DNA from: Vreelandella olivaria
GTDB taxonomy: Bacteria > Pseudomonadota > Gammaproteobacteria > Pseudomonadales > Halomonadaceae
Assembly (NCBI GenBank): GCA_004295565.1
Contig: AP019416.1
Span: forward strand, 558,001 to 622,000
Length of the DNA: 64,000 nucleotides
Direction of reading: 5' to 3'
Below are positions 52,272 through 62,631 of the stretch, piece after piece. Numbering within the stretch: position 1 is the first letter of the stretch; every line of letters starts with the position of its first letter. The notes beneath the pieces were generated by a model. That model was not told the origin of the DNA. It did no database searches and was given only the letters and a program-made list of their open reading frames with translations. Position numbers and translations under genes: made by a program.

Positions 52272-54264
52272 ATGTCGCCCACATCACCCCAGCAAACGCT
52301 GAAAGACGTATTCGGTTTTGACGACTTTCGTGGCGGCCAGCAGGCGGTGGTGTCCAGGGTGTTGGATGGCCACTCCACGGCGGCGATTTTCGCCACCGGT
52401 GCGGGAAAGTCGCTTTGCTACCAGCTCCCGGCGCTGCATCTGTCGCATCTCACCCTGGTGGTATCGCCGCTGTTAGCGCTAATGCAGGATCAGCTCTCTT
52501 TTCTAACCCGCCATGGCGTGGCTGCCGCCAGCATTGATTCCACTCAAGACCGCGAAACGACGCGCGATGTCATGGAGCGCGCCAAAAGCGGTGAGCTGAA
52601 AATCCTGATGATCTCGGTGGAGCGGCTTAAGAACGAGCGCTTCCGGCACTTTTACGCCAGGTTCAGATATCGCTGCTGGTAGTCGATGAAGCTCATTGTC
52701 TTTCAGAGTGGGGGCATAACTTCCGCCCTGATTATTTGAAGCTGCCAGACTACCAGCGCGACTTTTCCATTCCCCAGGTGCTACTGCTTACCGCCACGGC
52801 AACGCCCACGGTGATTGCCGATATGGGCGAGAAGTTTGCTATCGCGCCCGAGAACGTCATCACTACCGGCTTTTACCGCCCCAATCTCGAACTGCTGGTG
52901 GCACCCGCCATGGAGGATCGTCAGCAGCAGTTGATTGAGTGGCTTAAACCCCAGATGCAGCCGGGCTTTGAGGCGCCGACGATTATTTACGTCACCCTGC
53001 AGCAAACCGCTGAACGGGTGGCGAACGCACCGACAGTCCAGGGCATTGCCGCCCAGGCGTACCACGCGGGGCTAGATTCCCAGCGGCGGGATGAAATTCA
53101 GCGCCAGTTTATGGGCGGTGAGTCGCCCTGCATCGTGGCCACCATCGCCTTTGGGATGGGCATCGATAAGGGCGATATTCGCAACGTGGTGCACTATGAC
53201 CTGCCCAAATCCATCGAGAACTACAGCCAGGAGATTGGCCGGGCAGGGCGCGACGGCCAGCCTTCCACCTGCCTGACCATGGCCGGTCGGGATGGCCTGC
53301 GGGTGCTGGAAAACTTTGTTTATGGCGATACACCCGAATACGCGGGTATCTACCGCCTGTTGGAAGAGATCGCTGCGGCAGGCCAATCGGCGGATCGTCA
53401 GTGGGAGGTGCTGCTCAATACGCTTTCACGGGATACCAATATTCGTCCACTGCCGCTGAAAACACTGCTGGTGCGGCTGGAGATGCACGGCATTATCGCC
53501 CCGCGGTTTGCATTTCTCGCCGAGTATCGGCTGCGCTATCACATCGAGCCAGAGGTTCTGGTGGGGCACTTTCAAGGTGAACGGGCGGCCTTTGTGCGTT
53601 TGCTGGTCGATAATATTCCTATCGCTCGCACCTGGGGTACGGTGGATTTTGAGCGCCTGCACAGTGCGGGGCAGGCCCAAGAGATCGACGCCTCCCGCGC
53701 CCGAGTGATCACAGCCCTTGAGTACTTCCAGGACAAAGGCTGGCTGACCTTGGAGGGCAAGCGGATGACCGATGTTTACGAGGTGTGCCAGCCCAGTTTT
53801 GCCATTGAAACGCTGGCGAGCCAGCTGTATGAAGACTGCCTCAAGCGTGAACGTATCGAGATCGAGCGTCTTCAGGCCATGCTGGCGCTGTTTGAGTCGG
53901 AGAGCTGCCTAACACGGCGGCTGGCCGAGCATTTTGGCGATAGCACTTTTGATACGCCATCCGACACCGAGCAGGGGCGCTGTGGTCACTGCTCGGTGTG
54001 TTACGGCCACCCGGTAAAACTACCGGATGCACCTCCACAACCCGAATTAACCGCTGCTGAATTTCAACGCTATGCCACACCGTTGATTGAGCGCCATAGC
54101 GAACAGTTCGGCCAGCCACCCAATGCACAGCGGCTGGCGCACTTCCTGTGCGGCTTAACCATGCCGATCTTCACCCACTCAAAGCCCGCAGCCTTAACGG
54201 CTTCGCGGTCTTTGAGCAGCGTGCCTACCCTGAGGTGCGCGAGTGGGCGGAGGCAATGCTGTAG
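52272..54264 (+). CDS. recQ: RecQ-family ATP-dependent DNA helicase, two frameshifts
   Basis: A 3'-5' DNA helicase of about 664 residues. Motif 0/I: FRGGQQAVVSRVL and FATGAGKSLCYQLPAL (Walker A, near residue 45). After a break at about 52665 come motif II VVDEAHCLSEWGHNFRPDY and motif III LLTATAT, then motifs V-VI ATIAFGMGIDKGDIRNVVHYDLPKSIENYSQEIGRAGRDG. A zinc-type CGHCSVC lies near residue 575. A second break near 54185 restores the end FAVFEQRAYPEVREWAEAML with a TAG at 54262-54264. It may be the second RecQ-like protein of the organism rather than the housekeeping one, because the C-terminal region lacks an obvious HRDC domain. Confidence 0.85.
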
Positions 54265-54273
54265 CGAGTAGCC

Positions 54274-55688
54274 CTAGGGCAATACTGCTGAACTGAGCTT
54301 CAAATGAAGCAGCTCAGCGGCACTTCTGCCCGCTACAGCCCCCAGCACCACAGCACTCAGCAGCCCGTTGCCGGAAAGGTAGCCGCTGTCGTTGGAGCCT
54401 GAAACACCGCGGGCAGCGCCTGCGGCGAACAGGTTAGGCAGCGCCTGGCCTTGGGTATTGAGCACGCGTGCCGTGCGATTGACTTCTAAACCGCCCTGGG
54501 TATGAAACAGCGCACCGGTCACGCGAATGGCGTAGTAGGGTGGCTTGAGCAGGTTCACTGAATCAAAACGGCGTCCAAACGCATCCGCCGTTTGCCGTTC
54601 GGCCTGCTGCTGCATCTCCGTAAAGGTAGCCTGTAGCGTGGTTAGCGGCAGACCCAGCCCAGCCGCCATCTCTTCAAGGCTGGCAAAGCTTCGCACCGCG
54701 CCGCTCTCCTGGGCGTTACGGTAATCTTCAAATGCCTGGGCGGATTCATGGATGCGGGCGTCATAAAGGTTCCAGGCAATTTTCTCTGGCTGGGCCAATA
54801 CCTTGGCCGCTTGCTCTGAGTAGCCGCCGTGCTCGTTGGAGAAGCGCTCGCCGTTTAAATTGACCTGAATGCCACCTTGCATCATCAGCGCCCAACTGAT
54901 CAAAACCTGATGGGGCGTCGCCAGCGAGCCGTGGCCCTGGCAGGCGCCCGTCTTTGGTGCTGGCGCCCATGGCCTGACCCCACAGCAGCGCATCACCTTG
55001 ATTGCCTTCATGGCCGTAGTAGAGCGCGTGCTTGAGTGTGGGCAGGTAGCGCTCAACCAGGTCAACGTTCCCGCCATAGCCGTTGCAGGCCAGAATCAAC
55101 GCATCGCAGCCGATGCTTTCGCCACTGCCGTCCGGGCGCTCAAGCGTGACGCCACGCACCCGCTGAGCGTCATCGACGTATAAGTCCACCACTCGCGCCT
55201 GGGTCAAAATATCGATACCCGCCGCCTCGGCGGCGTTAAGCAGCGCGCCCATCAGCTCTTCGCCGGTGCGCCGTGGCGTTGCGTGCATGCGCAGGTGGCG
55301 ATGGCCGGGGTAGAAAGCCCTCCACAAGCTCAAAGGGCACGCCGTGCTGATCCGCCAGCCATTCGATGGTTGGGCCTGATTGCGTGGCGAGCAGTTCGAC
55401 AATCGCCGGATCCGCCTCATAGCCGTTTTTCTTCTGGATATCCTCTGCCATAGCGTCGGCAGAGTCGGTAACGCCCAGCTCACTCTGAAAACGCGTATTG
55501 GCGGCGGGAATAAAGCCCGACGACATCGCGGTGCTGCCCCGGGGCAGGGCATCCCGCTCTAAAACGGCAAGCTCTACGCCCGCTTCCTGGGCGGCCAATG
55601 CCGCGACCAAACCGCAGGCGCCCGCGCCAATAATCAGCAGCGGTAGGTGGGCATCAAAACTATCGTGGGTATAGGCAAGTATCGCCAT
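54274..55688 (-). CDS. FAD-dependent oxidoreductase, fumarate reductase/tricarballylate dehydrogenase-like, two frameshifts
   Basis: Soluble flavoprotein of the FAD_binding_2 family. The N-terminal dinucleotide motif is LLIIGAGACGLVAALAAQEAGVELAVLERD. The middle part carries GEELMGALLNAAEAAGIDILTQARV and the C-terminal part has GGLEVNRTARVLNTQGQALPNLFAAGAARGVSGSNDSGYLSGNGLLSAVVLG, the FAD-binding end of this family. Breaks are at about 55315 and 54950. About 470 residues. Relatives reduce or oxidise C=C bonds next to carboxylates (fumarate, tricarballylate, ketosteroids). It is the last gene of the minus-strand half of the catabolic island and overlaps the upstream gene by one base. Confidence 0.82.
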
Positions 55689-56619
55689 TACGCCTGCTCC
55701 GTTGCATGGTGGAAGGCATCCAAAATCTCACCCGCTGGCGCTTGCCATACGTCTGGATGCCCGCTGATATGGGCCAGCACTTCTTCCAAGCAAGCAATGC
55801 GGTGGGGCTGGCCCACCAGCCAGGGGTGCAGGTTCAGGGCAAACAGGCGGCCACCCTGTTCGCGGGACTCTTCCAGCAGAAAATCAAAGCATCCTTTACC
55901 TGGGTTACCCAGGAATCTTCCGAATGCAGGTTCTGGCTCATCACAAACTGATCTTCAATTTCAGTGGCCAGCGGCATCATGGTCAGGCCGTCTGTTTTGG
56001 TTTCACACGAATATGGCATATCGTCATTCACCCAGTCGGCGCAGTACTCAATGCCGTTCTCTGCCAGCAGGTCGAGGGTATTGAAACTCTGGTGCTTGGC
56101 CGGGCTTAGCCAGCCGCGAACAGGCTCGCCGGTGACCCGCCGCAGGGTCTCGATGGAGCGCTTGACCAGCTCGGCCTCCTCTTCAATCGGCAGGCCGCCG
56201 TAGTGCAGGTGATCCATATTCCAGCCGTGGGCGATAAACTCCCCGCCATGCTCTTTCAGGCGCTGCACCAAATAGGGCGTCTGCTCCGCCAACTGCGCGT
56301 TGATTGCGAAGGTGGGCGTGATGTTGTGCGCCGCCAGCGCTTTGAGCACCCGATAGATGCCTACTCGGTTGCCGTAATCCCGTAGCGAGAAGTGGCGCAG
56401 GTCCGGGTAGGGCATGGTCATGCCGTTAGGCACCTTAAACGGCTTGCCGCGCTGGTTAAGCGGGTAGAACTGCAGCGAGATATTGATCCACACCGCCAGG
56501 GTTTTGCCCTCGGGCCAGGTGACCGGTGGGCGTTTACTTAGCATCGACCACGCATAGCGCTCGTGGTCGTAGCCGTGGCGGCGTAAAGGGTAGTCGAGAT
56601 AGTCGTCGTTAAGCGCCAT
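55688..56619 (-). CDS. Polysaccharide deacetylase-family hydrolase 2 (imidase/allantoinase-like), frameshifted
   Basis: Member of the NodB/PuuE-like superfamily. The start at 56619 gives MALNDDYLDYPLRRHGYDHERYAWS. Typical elements are LRDYGNRVGIYRVLKALAAHNITPTFAINAQL, EFIAHGWNMDHLHYGGLP (metal-region His) and VRGWLSPAKHQSFNTLDLLAENGIEYCADWVNDDMPY. A break at about 55885 leads to LFALNLHPWLVGQPHRIACLEEVLAHISGHPDVW. About 310 residues. There is no signal peptide, so a cytoplasmic amidohydrolase role (allantoinase PuuE or cyclic imidase type) is more likely than cell-wall deacetylation. It is paralogous to the next upstream gene. Confidence 0.8.
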
Positions 56620-56623
56620 AGCG

Positions 56624-57577
56624 TTACCCCTGTTTTCCTGCAGTGGCGGCCTGAGCCGCGATACTGTCGAGGGCGGCATCGTAATAGTTGGCAAGATAGT
56701 AGTCGGCAATCTCGCGGCCGGTGGCGACCCATACATCCGGGTGGCCGGTGATGTACTCCAATGCCTCTTCAAACGCCTTGATGCGGTGCGGACAGCTCAC
56801 TTGGTAGTTGTGAGTGGGAATGCACATCACGGTGCCGGACTCGGCGCCTTCGGCATACAGGCGGTCAAAGTGGCGCTTGAGCATGGTGGCGTACTGGCGT
56901 GGTTCTACTTTATTCACCGCGTAGACGATGGTGTCGTTCATCTCCAGCGAGTAGGGCATGGAGATAAATCGCTTGCCGGAGCGCACGCTGACTGGCGTAG
57001 GCTGGTCATCGTGGAACAGGTCGCAGGTGTAAATTCCGCCTTTGTCGCCGAAAAGCTCTTCACCTACCTCCGCAAATAGATCCAGGGTGCGCTCCGAGTG
57101 GGAGAGCGCTGGGGCCAGATAACCCGCGCAGGCCTGGCCGGTGTGGCGGTGAATGGTTTCCATGCTGTCACGGATCATCGCCCGCTCTTGGTCTTCGTTC
57201 AGGCCGTAGGTGTAGCGGGTGTTGTAAATGCCGTGGCTGAAGAACTCCCAGTCGCGCTCTTTGCACATCTGGATAATTTCCGGGTGGTGCTCGCAGAGCG
57301 CCACTGACAGCGACACCGAACCGCGAATGCCGTATTTATCCAGCAGGGCCATCTGACGCTGGTGGCCAACCCGGTTGCCGTAGTCGCGAATGCTGTAGCC
57401 GGGCACCGATGGGTGCGGATGCGGCCAGGGGCTACGCTGGGGATTCTGCGGGGGATCAAGCTCGTAGTATTCGATATTGGGTGCGACCCAGAAGGCCACC
57501 TTGGCGCCTCCTGGCCACTCGATTTTAGGGCGTTGGTCGTAGGCCCAGTAGTCGTAAACGCCTAGTGACTCTTTCAT
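56624..57577 (-). CDS. Polysaccharide deacetylase-family hydrolase 1 (imidase/allantoinase-like)
   Basis: Intact, 317 residues from the ATG at 57577, which follows AAGGAG. Same family as its neighbour: IRDYGNRVGHQRQMALLDKYGIRGSVSLSVAL, EFFSHGIYNTRYTYGL (His of the metal region), TGQACAGYLAPALSHSERTLDLFAEVG and MCIPTHNYQVSCPHRIKAFEEALEYITGHPDVW. No export signal. The two paralogs are four bases apart and could form a hetero-complex or act on two related rings. The substrate is not fixed by sequence. Confidence 0.83.
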   Translation of the reverse strand: MKESLGVYDYWAYDQRPKIEWPGGAKVAFWVAPNIEYYELDPPQNPQRSPWPHPHPSVPGYSIRDYGNRVGHQRQMALLDKYGIRGSVSLSVALCEHHPEIIQMCKERDWEFFSHGIYNTRYTYGLNEDQERAMIRDSMETIHRHTGQACAGYLAPALSHSERTLDLFAEVGEELFGDKGGIYTCDLFHDDQPTPVSVRSGKRFISMPYSLEMNDTIVYAVNKVEPRQYATMLKRHFDRLYAEGAESGTVMCIPTHNYQVSCPHRIKAFEEALEYITGHPDVWVATGREIADYYLANYYDAALDSIAAQAATAGKQG

Positions 57578-57605
57578 AACCGGCTCCTTTGAAACTTGGT
57601 AGGCC

Positions 57606-58272
57606 TTAGGCGTCGCCATTCAGCCATTCGAGTACATCGGCAACCGGCAGCACGTCGGCATACTTGAGGTGCAGGTCGGTCAGGTTGGCGTAGTGGTAGC
57701 TTTCGTGTTTATCCGCGACGCACTCCATGGGCACGATGGTGCGGTAACCCCGGGACAGGCTCTCCACGGCAGTGGCGCGAATGCAGCCAGAGGTAGAGCC
57801 GCCGGTAATAATCACCGTATCGACCTGATGCCATACCAGCAGCGACTGCAGCGGCGTTTCAAAAAACGCCGAGGGCATACGCTTGGTGTAGATCACATCG
57901 CGGCTGTGGTCGATTTCGCAACGCTCGTCGAATTCGGCGCGTTCAGAACCGTATTTGATGTTTTGCAGCGAATCGGGCGTATCGGTGCGCGTACCCCAAA
58001 CTCCCGCATCTTCGGCGGAGTCTAGAAAAGCGACGTGAGTCCAGACCACCGGCCAGCCTTTTCTCACGGAAACCGCGTGCCAGCTGGTTGGTGTACTCCA
58101 ACTGTTTGGGGTCGGTTTCATAAGCGGTTTTGAAGAGATCGGTACGGGTGTAGGCCTTTTGTGGGTCGACGTTGACCAGCACCGCTTTATTGCCGAAGCC
58201 AAACGGTACCCGCTGGGGGTTGGCCATGACGTCGTTAAAAATCTCTTTCGCCGTTTTGTCGGTGGTCTGCAT
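57606..58272 (-). CDS. Isochorismatase-family amidohydrolase (N-carbamoylsarcosine/maleamate amidase-like), frameshifted
   Basis: Cysteine hydrolase of about 222 residues. The catalytic Asp is in VLVNVDPQKAYTR (Asp36). After a break at about 58070 the frame continues with VWTHVAFLDSAEDAGVWGTRTDTPDSL, the catalytic Lys in VIYTKRMPSAFFETPLQ, and the nucleophile in IITGGSTSGCIRATA. This Asp-Lys-Cys set and the cis-peptide region are those of amide-cleaving members (N-carbamoylsarcosine amidase, maleamate amidohydrolase). It lies between the lyase and deacetylase-like genes in the catabolic island. Confidence 0.83.
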
Positions 58273-58327
58273 CGTCGTCTCCTGACATTGCTTATTTATA
58301 AGTCATCGGCACAGGTTTAGAAGCGAG

Positions 58328-59234
58328 CGTTAGCGATTGTCGTACTGCTCGCCAAGTTCCAGCATCGCCTGGGTGCCTAAATAGTCGTTAAGCTGTTTGA
58401 AATCGAGCATCTGGTCGCGGAAGGCGTCGGTGGTGCCGTCCTGTTTCAGGGTGGCAAAAAGCGACTGGCCATATGGGTAATCGCCCGCACCAGTGCGCCG
58501 GGGAAAATCACCAGCGAGAAACCAAGGTCTTCCAGCGCCTGGGCGTTCTGCAGCGGGGTATCGCCGCCTTCGACCATATTAGCCATGATGGGCACCTTGC
58601 CTTTGAACTGGGTCATGATTTTGCTGATATCTTCGTCGCTACGAATGCCTTCGATAAACAGCATATCCACGCCAGCTTCATAATAGGCTTGGGCGCGCTC
58701 AATGGCGCTGTCGGTGCCTTCCACGCCAAGGGCATCGGTGCGGCCGATGATTAGCGTGTTATCACTTTCACGGGCGTCTAATGCAGCATGCAATTTACCG
58801 ACCATTTCGCTTTTGGAGACCAGGGTTTTACCGCGCAGGTGGCCACAGCGCTTGGGATAGGTTTGATCCTCCAACTGAATAGCGTTGGCGCCTGAACGCT
58901 CCAGCAAGCGCACGCTGCGCATCACGTTCATGGCGTTGCCAAAGCCGGTATCACAATCCACCACAACCGATAAATGAGTGCGTTCGCGAATATGCGACAT
59001 CGCAGTGCAAATTTCAGTAATGCTGAGTAGACCAATATCCGGCCGCCCCAGCTGGTATAGGCCAGGCTGGCACCGGAAAGGTAGACCGTATCGAAGCCCG
59101 CCTGCTCGGCAAGGGGAGGCCCCCAGGGCGTCAAACACGCCGGGAGCGACGACAATAGAGCTTTCCTGCAACTGCTGTTTAAGCTGGGTGGGCTGTCGTG
59201 AGGCCTGCTGAGAAGCAATCTGTTGGCGTGTCAT
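58328..59234 (-). CDS. ICL/PEP-mutase family lyase (methylisocitrate/dimethylmalate lyase-like), three frameshifts
   Basis: A TIM-barrel carbon-carbon lyase of the isocitrate lyase/PEP mutase superfamily. Pieces: IVVAPGVFDALGA, then (after about 59115) LAEQAGFDTVYLSGASLAYTSWG, then (after about 59042) RPDIGLLSITEICTAMSHI. The metal and catalytic motifs are VVDCDTGFGNAMNVMRSVRLLERSGANAIQLEDQ and the signature KRCGH; these point to the lyases rather than phosphomutases. A break at about 58468 restores the end LNDYLGTQAMLELGEQYDNR with a stop at 58328-58330. About 300 residues. It is the first gene of the minus-strand operon, next to a palindrome shared with leuC. Confidence 0.83.
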
Positions 59235-59367
59235 AACAATCTCATTAAGTGTTGGTAAGCGTCAGCGCGGCTTATGGAGTGCCACCTGGTTAGCGATACT
59301 TCTGGGTACTGGTTCTGTAATAATGGCTTTCAAAGGGCAGTAATTGTGTTATTAGTTGACTGTCGAT

Positions 59368-59387
59368 ATGTATTATATGTAATACAT
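59368..59387. promoter_or_regulatory. Palindromic operator 1 (putative GntR site)
   Basis: ATGTATTATATGTAATACAT: perfect 8-base arms, 4-base spacer. It lies between the divergent lyase and gntR genes. The same half-site occurs at 60289-60306 upstream of the leuC-like gene. Confidence 0.75.
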
Positions 59388-59460
59388 TTTTATGTCTATT
59401 ATTATCCCTACGTCAAGCCTGACATGAATTTTTCGAACAACATCCTGAGGAGAGGCGTGG

Positions 59461-60267
59461 ATGAGTGAGGCACAATCCTCCGCGGTAGGCGGCACTAAAT
59501 CCCACCGCATCTACCTGCTGCTGAAAGACGCTATTTTGAGTGGACGGATGCCTGCGGGCAGTAAATTACCCGGCGAAAACAGGCTGGCAGAGCAGCATGG
59601 CGTGTCGCGGGTGACCGTTCGGCGTGCCATGGAGGCGCTGCAGTCGTCAGGCATGGTAGAGCGTAAGGCCGGGGTGGGTACGGTGGTGTTGGAGCAACCG
59701 TTGGACGCCACGGTGATGACCGCCAGCGTGTCTAATCTGATGCCCAATATGGTCAAGATGAGCCAGGCCTCTCAGGTGCGGCTGCTGGAGTTTGCCTATG
59801 TGCTGCCACCGGAGATGATCCGCGAACGGCTGGGGATGGGGCAGAGCGTTAAAGTGCAGCGCTCGGTGCGCGTACGCATGGTCGACGATAAACCGTTTTC
59901 CCATCTGGTCACCCACGTGCCGGAAGCGATTGCCCTGCACTACAACGAGATGGATTTAGCCAATACACCGCTGTTTGTGCTGCTAGAGCGCAGTGGGGTA
60001 AAGGTCGACCACGCTTCCCAATCGATTTCCGCAACCTTGGCTAGCCATGAAGTGGCGGAGGCGCTGGATGTGGCCGTGGGGTCGCCACTGATCTCACTTA
60101 CCCGCGTGGTGTTTGATGAGCAGGGCCGGGGGGTAGAACATCTGGATGCACTTTACCGTCCGGATCGTTATCGCTTCCAGATTGACCTGGAGCGCAACGG
60201 CGACGATAACTCTCGCTACTGGGAGCCCAAAGTGGGCGGAATGCCCACTAGCGGTAAGGATGTATAG
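59461..60267 (+). CDS. GntR-family regulator with UTRA domain
   Basis: HutC-subfamily repressor of 268 residues, intact. The winged helix is at about residues 15-80 (IYLLLKDAILSGRMPAGSKLPGENRLAEQHGVSRVTVRRAMEALQSSGMVERKAGVGTVV). The ligand-binding UTRA domain follows, with HYNEMDLANTPLFVLLERSGVKVDHASQSISATLAS near residue 165. It is flanked on both sides by the same palindrome, which fits autoregulation plus control of both half-operons. The inducer is probably a pathway intermediate. Confidence 0.92.
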   Translation: MSEAQSSAVGGTKSHRIYLLLKDAILSGRMPAGSKLPGENRLAEQHGVSRVTVRRAMEALQSSGMVERKAGVGTVVLEQPLDATVMTASVSNLMPNMVKMSQASQVRLLEFAYVLPPEMIRERLGMGQSVKVQRSVRVRMVDDKPFSHLVTHVPEAIALHYNEMDLANTPLFVLLERSGVKVDHASQSISATLASHEVAEALDVAVGSPLISLTRVVFDEQGRGVEHLDALYRPDRYRFQIDLERNGDDNSRYWEPKVGGMPTSGKDV

Positions 60268-60288
60268 AGATTTTGCTTATATTTTTAA

Positions 60289-60306
60289 TGTATTAAATTT
60301 AATACA
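60289..60306. promoter_or_regulatory. Palindromic operator 2 (putative GntR site) upstream of the leuC-like gene
   Basis: TGTATTAAATTTAATACA is a perfect 18-base palindrome with the same TGTATTA/TAATACA half-sites and 4-base spacer as the site at 59368-59387. A possible -35 element TTGACC lies just downstream (60330-60335). Confidence 0.75.
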
Positions 60307-60411
60307 GATTTAAAATTATAAAAATACATTTGACCTGTGTTGTGAAACTGCGCTAGTTGTATTGGGTGAGAATGATAAGTCCAACGAAGGCCGAGGCAAC
60401 GAGCGACGACA

Positions 60412-61851
60412 ATGAGTACCCCAACAACGCTGTTTGACAAAGTTTGGCAGGCCCATGAGGTTCACCGCAGTGAAAGCGGTCAGAGCCTGCTGTGGATTGA
60501 TCGCCATTTTGTCCACGAAGGCTCCTTTCACGCCTTCAATAAACTGGCTGAGCGCGCGTTGCCCGTTGCACGACCCGATTTAACCTTTGGCATTGCTGAT
60601 CACTACGTACCGACGTTAGCCCGTGATTTGGCTGGCGTTGCCGACCCCAAAGTGCGTTCGATGATTGAGCAGCTCTCCCACAATACCCATCGGCATGGGG
60701 TGACGCTGTTTGGTCTCGATGACCCGCGTCAGGGCATCGTACATGTGCTTGGCCCCGAGCAGGGGCTCACTCAGCCCGGCATGGTGATGGTGTGCGGCGA
60801 TAGCCACACCGCCACCCACGGCGCCTTTGGCAGCATTGCCTTTGGCATTGGCGCCTCGGAAGTGGCCCACGTGCTGGCCACACAAACCCTGTGGCAGAGC
60901 AAGCCCAAGGTGATGCGGATTACCGTGGATGGCCAATTGGCCGAGGGCATCACCGCCAAGGATATCGCGTTGACCTGGATTTCACGCCTGGGCGCCGACG
61001 GCGCACGGGGCTACGCCATTGAGTACGCTGGCGAGGCGATCCGCTCACTCTCCATGGAGGCGCGCTTAACGCTGTGCAATCTCTCGATCGAAGGCGGTGG
61101 CCGCTGCGGCATGATTGCCCCGGATCAAACCACCTTCGATTACCTGCGTGAGCGCCCCTGGAGCTCGAAGGGGGAGATCTTCGAGCAAGCCTGCGCCTAC
61201 TGGTCAACGCTCTACAGCGACCCCGATGCCAGCTTTGATCTTGAAGTGACCCTGCATGCGGACGAAATCGCGCCGACGGTGACCTGGGGTGTCTCGCCCG
61301 AAGAGGCGCTGCCGATTGATCGCGCCGTGCCCGACCCCGATCACCTAGGCGACCCTGCAAAAGCGCGCCAGGCTCGGGATAGTCTGGCCTATATGGGCTT
61401 AACGCCGGGGCAAAAGCTCACTGATATCACCATTGACCGGGTTTTTATTGGCTCCTGCACTAACGCCCGCATTGAGGATTTGCGCGCCGCTGCCGCCGTG
61501 CTGGCAGGCCACAAAAGCCGCGTACCCGGCATGGTCTCACCCGGCTCGACCCTGGTGAAAACCCAGGCCGAAGCCGAGGGGTTAGACCGTATCTTTATCG
61601 ATGCGGGGCTTGAGTGGCGCCACTCCGGCTGCTCCATGTGCGTGGGCATGAACGGTGATTTGGTCGCCAGCGGTGAACGCTGCGCCTCAACGACCAATCG
61701 CAACTTTAAGGGCCGCCAAGGGCCTGGTGCGCGTACCCACTTGATGTCACCTGCCATGGTGGCAGCGGCGGCGGTCAATGGACGGCTGGCGGATGTACGG
61801 ACGCTTCCAGTTGCCGCTGCTTCACCCGTACAGCCTTCAGGAGCGCGCTAA
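60412..61851 (+). CDS. Aconitase-family hydratase large subunit (LeuC-like paralog)
   Basis: 4Fe-4S dehydratase large subunit, 479 residues, intact. Cluster ligands are in VFIGSCTNARIEDL and GCSMCVGMN. Substrate-region motifs CGDSHTATHGAFGSIAFGIGASEVAHVLATQTL match LeuC. The N-terminal segment is not canonical: RHFVHEGSFHAFNKL replaces the usual LVHEVTSPQAF. That and the setting next to a lyase suggest a paralog for another acid (maleate, citraconate or dimethylmaleate type) rather than leucine synthesis. The stop overlaps the small-subunit ATG by one base. Confidence 0.85.
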   Translation: MSTPTTLFDKVWQAHEVHRSESGQSLLWIDRHFVHEGSFHAFNKLAERALPVARPDLTFGIADHYVPTLARDLAGVADPKVRSMIEQLSHNTHRHGVTLFGLDDPRQGIVHVLGPEQGLTQPGMVMVCGDSHTATHGAFGSIAFGIGASEVAHVLATQTLWQSKPKVMRITVDGQLAEGITAKDIALTWISRLGADGARGYAIEYAGEAIRSLSMEARLTLCNLSIEGGGRCGMIAPDQTTFDYLRERPWSSKGEIFEQACAYWSTLYSDPDASFDLEVTLHADEIAPTVTWGVSPEEALPIDRAVPDPDHLGDPAKARQARDSLAYMGLTPGQKLTDITIDRVFIGSCTNARIEDLRAAAAVLAGHKSRVPGMVSPGSTLVKTQAEAEGLDRIFIDAGLEWRHSGCSMCVGMNGDLVASGERCASTTNRNFKGRQGPGARTHLMSPAMVAAAAVNGRLADVRTLPVAAASPVQPSGAR

Positions 61852-62488
61852 TGCAACCGATTACCGTATTGAACACCCTTGGGGTGGCGCTTGCCGCAGC
61901 GAACGTGGATACCGATCAGTTGATTCCCGCACGCTTTATGAAAGAGCCGCGCAGCGTGGGGTACGGCCAGTTTCTGCTTTATGACGTTCGCCATGATGAG
62001 CATGGCACACCAGACGCTGAGTTTATTCTTCATCGCCCCCGCGCAAAGGATGCCGAAGTGATGGTCAGCCGCCGGAACTTCGGTGCGGGGTCATCCCGTG
62101 AAGCAGCGGTCTATGCGCTGGTGGATTATGGCTTTCGCTGTGTGGTGGCGCCGAGCTTTGGTGATATTTTTGCTTCTAACGCCGTCAATAATGGCTTACT
62201 GCCTGCTGTCGTTGAAGAGGAGGACGCCGAACGCCTGCTGGCAGGCCTTGGCGATGCACCGGCCGCCATTTACGTTGATTTGGAGAAGCAGGTTATTCGT
62301 GTCGCCGAAGTGGAAGTCAGTTTTGCCATTAACCCCGTATGGCGTACCAAACTGCTCAACGGCTGGGATGATATCGATATGACTCGCCAGCATGCTGACA
62401 CCATTACCGAGTTCGCAGCCCACTACGCAGCGCAGTTCCCTGGACGGTGGCGCAGCCACCAAAGAGCGCCATTATCGGTAAAGGGTAG
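61851..62488 (+). CDS. Aconitase-family hydratase small subunit (LeuD-like paralog), frameshifted near the end
   Basis: The swivelling-domain subunit that partners the LeuC-like protein. Motifs are NVDTDQLIPARFMKEP, MVSRRNFGAGSSREAAVYALVDYGFRCVVAPSFGDIFASNAVNNGLLP and the end region WRTKLLNGWDDIDMTRQHADTITEFAAHY. A C run near 62440 is one base short; the repaired end is WTVAQPPKSAIIGKG with a TAG at 62486-62488. About 213 residues, normal for LeuD. Confidence 0.85.
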
Positions 62489-62631
62489 CGGCAGTGACGC
62501 TATACCAAGAGTCAATTTCCATAAAAACAGCACCCACGCTTACAGCAGACGTTTATAAAAACGGCTTATAAGAAAGACACAGAAACAATAAACGCTATAA
62601 CGCAGACTACCTCGTGCAGGAGACTAACGAA

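Noticed and set aside
53072-53386. Minus-strand open frame inside recQ
   Set aside because: Shadow of the helicase motifs V-VI region; no independent start signal or domain.
55688-57577. Secreted chitin or peptidoglycan deacetylases
   Set aside because: Neither protein has a signal peptide, and both sit among cytoplasmic small-molecule enzymes, so cell-wall activity is unlikely.
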